A DNA stretch of 8,638 nucleotides, taken from an uncultured Gammaproteobacteria bacterium (GTDB lineage Bacteria; Pseudomonadota; Gammaproteobacteria; Arenicellales; Poriferihabitantaceae). Numbering within the stretch: the stretch's first letter is position 1; the number at the start of each line of letters is the position of its first letter. The notes under the pieces are model-generated. The model searched no databases and was not told where the DNA came from. It was given only the letters and a program-made list of their open reading frames with translations. Below are positions 6,924-8,638 of the stretch, piece after piece. The DNA lies in contig CALIFM010000062.1 in the NCBI GenBank assembly GCA_938021685.1, forward strand, positions 1 through 8,638, in the 5' to 3' direction. The position numbers and the translations under genes are program-made.

Positions 6924-7673
6924 TTAACTTACTTTACTTTGTTGTGGCTTATACAAGGCTAAACGCAGCGTCCAATATAAAATCTTATATCCTGCCAGCA
7001 CTGTGCCTTTAAGTGTGCCAGAAATTTTAGATGTGCCGATACGCGCGCGATAACGCACAGGCAGCTCAGCAATGCGCAGCCCTTGCTTTACTGCTTTAAG
7101 CTGCATTTCAGCAGTCCAGCCGTAGTTTGGATCACTCATGTTTAAGGTGTTTAAATCAGCACGGCCAATGCAGCGCATTGGGCCAAGATCGGAGACCTGC
7201 GTGCCGTATAGCAGTGTGATTAAACAGCACAGCACCCAGTTGCCGACACGTTGGTGCCAGGGCATAGCGGGCTGCAGGGGCGCGGCCGTGCCATCTTGCT
7301 GGTTCGTCACCGTGCTTTGGCAGCTTTTTGCGTCGCGCACCCCAATAGCAAGATCTGCCCCTTCATTAACCACTTGGTGTAACAAGGGGTAAAGGTCACG
7401 GGGGTAATCGCTGTAATCGCCATCGATAAAGGCCAGTACATCGCCGCTGGCAGCATGGATGCCAACTTGGCAGGCATTGCCGTAACCCTTGGCAGCTGCA
7501 AACGCCACTTGCGCGCCAGCTTGCTTGGCTACTTTGGCTGTTTGATCGGTGCTGCCGTTGTCCACGACGATTACTTCGTCAATGCAGCTGGGTAGGTCAT
7601 GAATCACCCGCGCAATTGCCTGCTCTTCGTTCAGAGCAGGGATAATGACGCTGATTCGCTGCTTGTTTAACAT
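6924..7673 (-). CDS. Family 2 glycosyltransferase, polyprenyl-phosphate-hexose synthase-like
   Basis: A 249-residue GT-A fold enzyme of the dolichyl-phosphate mannose/glucose synthase-like branch of GT2, expected to move a sugar from a nucleotide donor to a polyprenyl phosphate at the cytoplasmic membrane face. It starts ISVIIPALNEE (7-17), then IVVDNGSTD (35-43), the metal-binding region AFIDGDYSDYP (81-91, the place of the DxD-type motif), SDLGPMRCI (161-169), and YGWTAEMQLKAV (184-195) with ELPVRYRARIGTSKISGT (203-220). No C-terminal membrane helices follow, although residues 145-157 and 225-241 are hydrophobic. Residues about 115-137 (KSCQSTVTNQQDGTAAPLQP region) look like an inserted polar loop compared with what I expect of relatives. 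The ATG lies five bases after the DUF547 stop, so the two are almost surely co-transcribed and probably coupled; the local Shine-Dalgarno is weak. Sugar and lipid are not identifiable. Confidence 0.88.
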   Translation of the reverse strand: MLNKQRISVIIPALNEEQAIARVIHDLPSCIDEVIVVDNGSTDQTAKVAKQAGAQVAFAAAKGYGNACQVGIHAASGDVLAFIDGDYSDYPRDLYPLLHQVVNEGADLAIGVRDAKSCQSTVTNQQDGTAAPLQPAMPWHQRVGNWVLCCLITLLYGTQVSDLGPMRCIGRADLNTLNMSDPNYGWTAEMQLKAVKQGLRIAELPVRYRARIGTSKISGTLKGTVLAGYKILYWTLRLALYKPQQSKVS

Positions 7674-7678
7674 ATGAC

Positions 7679-8497
7679 TTATTCGTGGGTGTTTAAGGTC
7701 CAGTCATAATCAAAGTCGTCAATTCTGTCCACGGTGCTTAGCGCTTCTAGTAAAGCAGGTTGGGCATAATCACGCAGATGATCAATAATCTCGCCTTCAT
7801 TACGACCAAAGTCGTCACCGTACCATTTATAGATACTCGACAGCATCAGCTCACCGTCTTTCACTTTAGCGCCGCGTGCGTGATTGATGTATTGTTGCGC
7901 ACCTAATTCCAGCAGGGCTTCGCTATTGCTAGCGGTAAAGGCCTTATCTTGCAAATTTGGGCAGCTATACGAGGCGCAGTTGACTGCATAATGCAGGCGC
8001 GCGTCTTTGAAAATGGGCCGTAAGATGTCATGCTCAATATTATCAAGACTCAGTTTCGTACCTTGCACTGTGGTTAAGGGCTCGGCCCATGGGCCTTTTT
8101 TAAATAAACTGAAAGAAATGTCACGGATACTTTCCAGCGGATAGTGGTCCAAAATCACTTGCACGGTTACGGCATTGTAAAGATTAATCCAAAAGGCTTT
8201 TTGCTGTGCGCGGCTTAAGCTAGTCACTTCGGTGTTTTCTAAGCGTTCAATATAACTCGTAAGCTTGGTTTGGTCTGCTTCACTCATTGCGCTATAGCTA
8301 AACAGGTTTACCCCTGTCGCATCGGCCTGGATATGTTTTGCAAGCAATGCATCCCACTGTGAGTGATCCACATTTAAAGCCGAGCTCTCATTGCTTTGCT
8401 GCCACTGGCTTGCGGCAAAGCTGCTTTGAACACTCAGCACTAAGGTGGCCATAAAAACCGCCATTAGGAGAACGTTAATTTGTTTGAAACTAAGCAT
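7679..8497 (-). CDS. Exported DUF547 domain protein
   Basis: A 272-residue protein with a Sec signal peptide (residues 1-28, cleavage near SSFA|AS) followed by a DUF547 domain, so it is expected in the periplasm. The family's molecular function is not established to my knowledge. Recognisable conserved parts are QQKAFWINLYNAVTVQVILD (98-117), KLSLDNIEHDILRP (148-161), RLHYAVNCASYSCPNL (167-182) and LSSIYKWYGDDFG (219-231). The His/Glu and Cys pairs (Glu155, His156, His169, Cys174, Cys179) are the obvious candidates for a catalytic or redox site, which is inference. It leads a - strand cluster with the GT2 gene, suggesting a cell-envelope role. The ATG at 8497 has no Shine-Dalgarno; a promoter-like sequence lies so close that the message could be leaderless. 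Another in-frame ATG at 8464 would cut into the signal peptide and is less likely. Confidence 0.92.
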   Translation of the reverse strand: MLSFKQINVLLMAVFMATLVLSVQSSFAASQWQQSNESSALNVDHSQWDALLAKHIQADATGVNLFSYSAMSEADQTKLTSYIERLENTEVTSLSRAQQKAFWINLYNAVTVQVILDHYPLESIRDISFSLFKKGPWAEPLTTVQGTKLSLDNIEHDILRPIFKDARLHYAVNCASYSCPNLQDKAFTASNSEALLELGAQQYINHARGAKVKDGELMLSSIYKWYGDDFGRNEGEIIDHLRDYAQPALLEALSTVDRIDDFDYDWTLNTHE

Positions 8498-8502
8498 GTA
8501 AA

Positions 8503-8531
8503 TTTAAAATTGTTCGGTTACAGTATGACAA
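8503..8531 (-). promoter_or_regulatory. Candidate promoter for DUF547-GT2 cluster, near-leaderless
   Basis: Read on the - strand, TTGTCA (8531-8526) is a five-of-six match to the -35 box. After 17 bases comes TTTAAA (8508-8503), a four-of-six -10. Transcription would then begin at or within a base or two of the ATG at 8497, which fits the absence of a Shine-Dalgarno. The boxes are modest, so this is a candidate only. Confidence 0.35.
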
Positions 8532-8568
8532 GAAAACATACAAAGAGTGCCATTATCAGTAAAAATAA

Positions 8569-8638
8569 ATGAGTAAGAAGCAGCCTGCAGTGCCTGAGCC
8601 ACTCAGCACCTCAAAAATCAAAATTGGTATCAGCAGCT
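8569..8638 (+). CDS. Start of a DUF523 (YbgA-like) protein, cut by window edge
   Basis: An ATG at 8569 opens a frame that stays open to the window end for 23 codons, reading MSKKQPAVPEPLSTSKIKIG and then ISS. The KIxIGISS ending, where the next residue would begin with T (Cys possible), matches the N-terminal IPVGISSCLLGE-type motif of DUF523 proteins such as the DUF523-DUF1722 protein YbgA. These proteins are poorly characterised, with conserved cysteines. Only about 23 residues are visible, so the call rests on a short motif and on the divergent position to DUF547. No clear Shine-Dalgarno precedes the ATG. The N-terminal 15 residues before the motif look like a variable tail. If the frame closes soon after the window, the call is wrong. 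Confidence 0.55.
   Translation, partial: MSKKQPAVPEPLSTSKIKIGISS

Noticed and set aside
1..8638. Mobile element, CRISPR, defence or phage genes
   Set aside because: No transposase, integrase, spaced repeats, tRNA-linked direct repeats or toxin-like pairs were seen; all long frames are explained by housekeeping, transport or envelope families.

Overview
The window looks like an ordinary chromosomal segment from a gammaproteobacterium, probably marine. This is an inference from the gene families (DNA polymerase IV, a three-gene TRAP transporter, a DUF547 exported protein and the start of a YbgA-like DUF523 protein), moderate GC content and AT-rich intergenic gaps; no marker gene fixes the taxon. 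Genes are tightly packed and the largest gap is about 100 bases. I see no insertion sequence, integrase, CRISPR array, tRNA or rRNA.

Left part (1-2607). The window opens inside dinB (DNA polymerase IV, + strand), which carries its catalytic SLDEAYLD motif but lacks its N-terminus. Convergent to it lies a small exported protein (116 aa, - strand) with a glycine-rich stretch and a CKSCP motif; I do not recognise its function. A short AT-rich divergent gap separates it from a 433-aa multi-membrane-spanning GT-C fold glycosyltransferase on the + strand.

Middle (2608-5820). A compact TRAP transporter operon follows: a periplasmic solute-binding protein (translation start at 2695, preceded by a strong Shine-Dalgarno and an extended -10 element), a small 4-TM subunit and a large permease. 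A structured 68-base gap separates the first two genes, and the last two are joined by a Shine-Dalgarno that overlaps the stop codon. The substrate is probably an organic acid, but the sequence does not name it.

Right part (5821-8638). On the - strand, read from right to left, are a DUF547 exported protein, a family 2 glycosyltransferase of the dolichyl-phosphate-mannose/glucose synthase type starting 5 bases after it, and a PLP-dependent serine/threonine dehydratase-like enzyme after a further 81 bases. The GT2 enzyme could supply a polyprenyl-phosphate sugar to the GT-C enzyme in the left part, which is a plausible but unproven link. At the right edge a + strand gene begins at 8569 whose first 23 codons end in KIGISS, matching the start of DUF523/YbgA-like proteins.

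I do not see a clearly new system. The points most worth a second look are the CxxCP exported protein, the GT2/DUF547/GT-C set, the competing hairpins inside the TRAP operon, and the lack of Shine-Dalgarno sequences at several starts.
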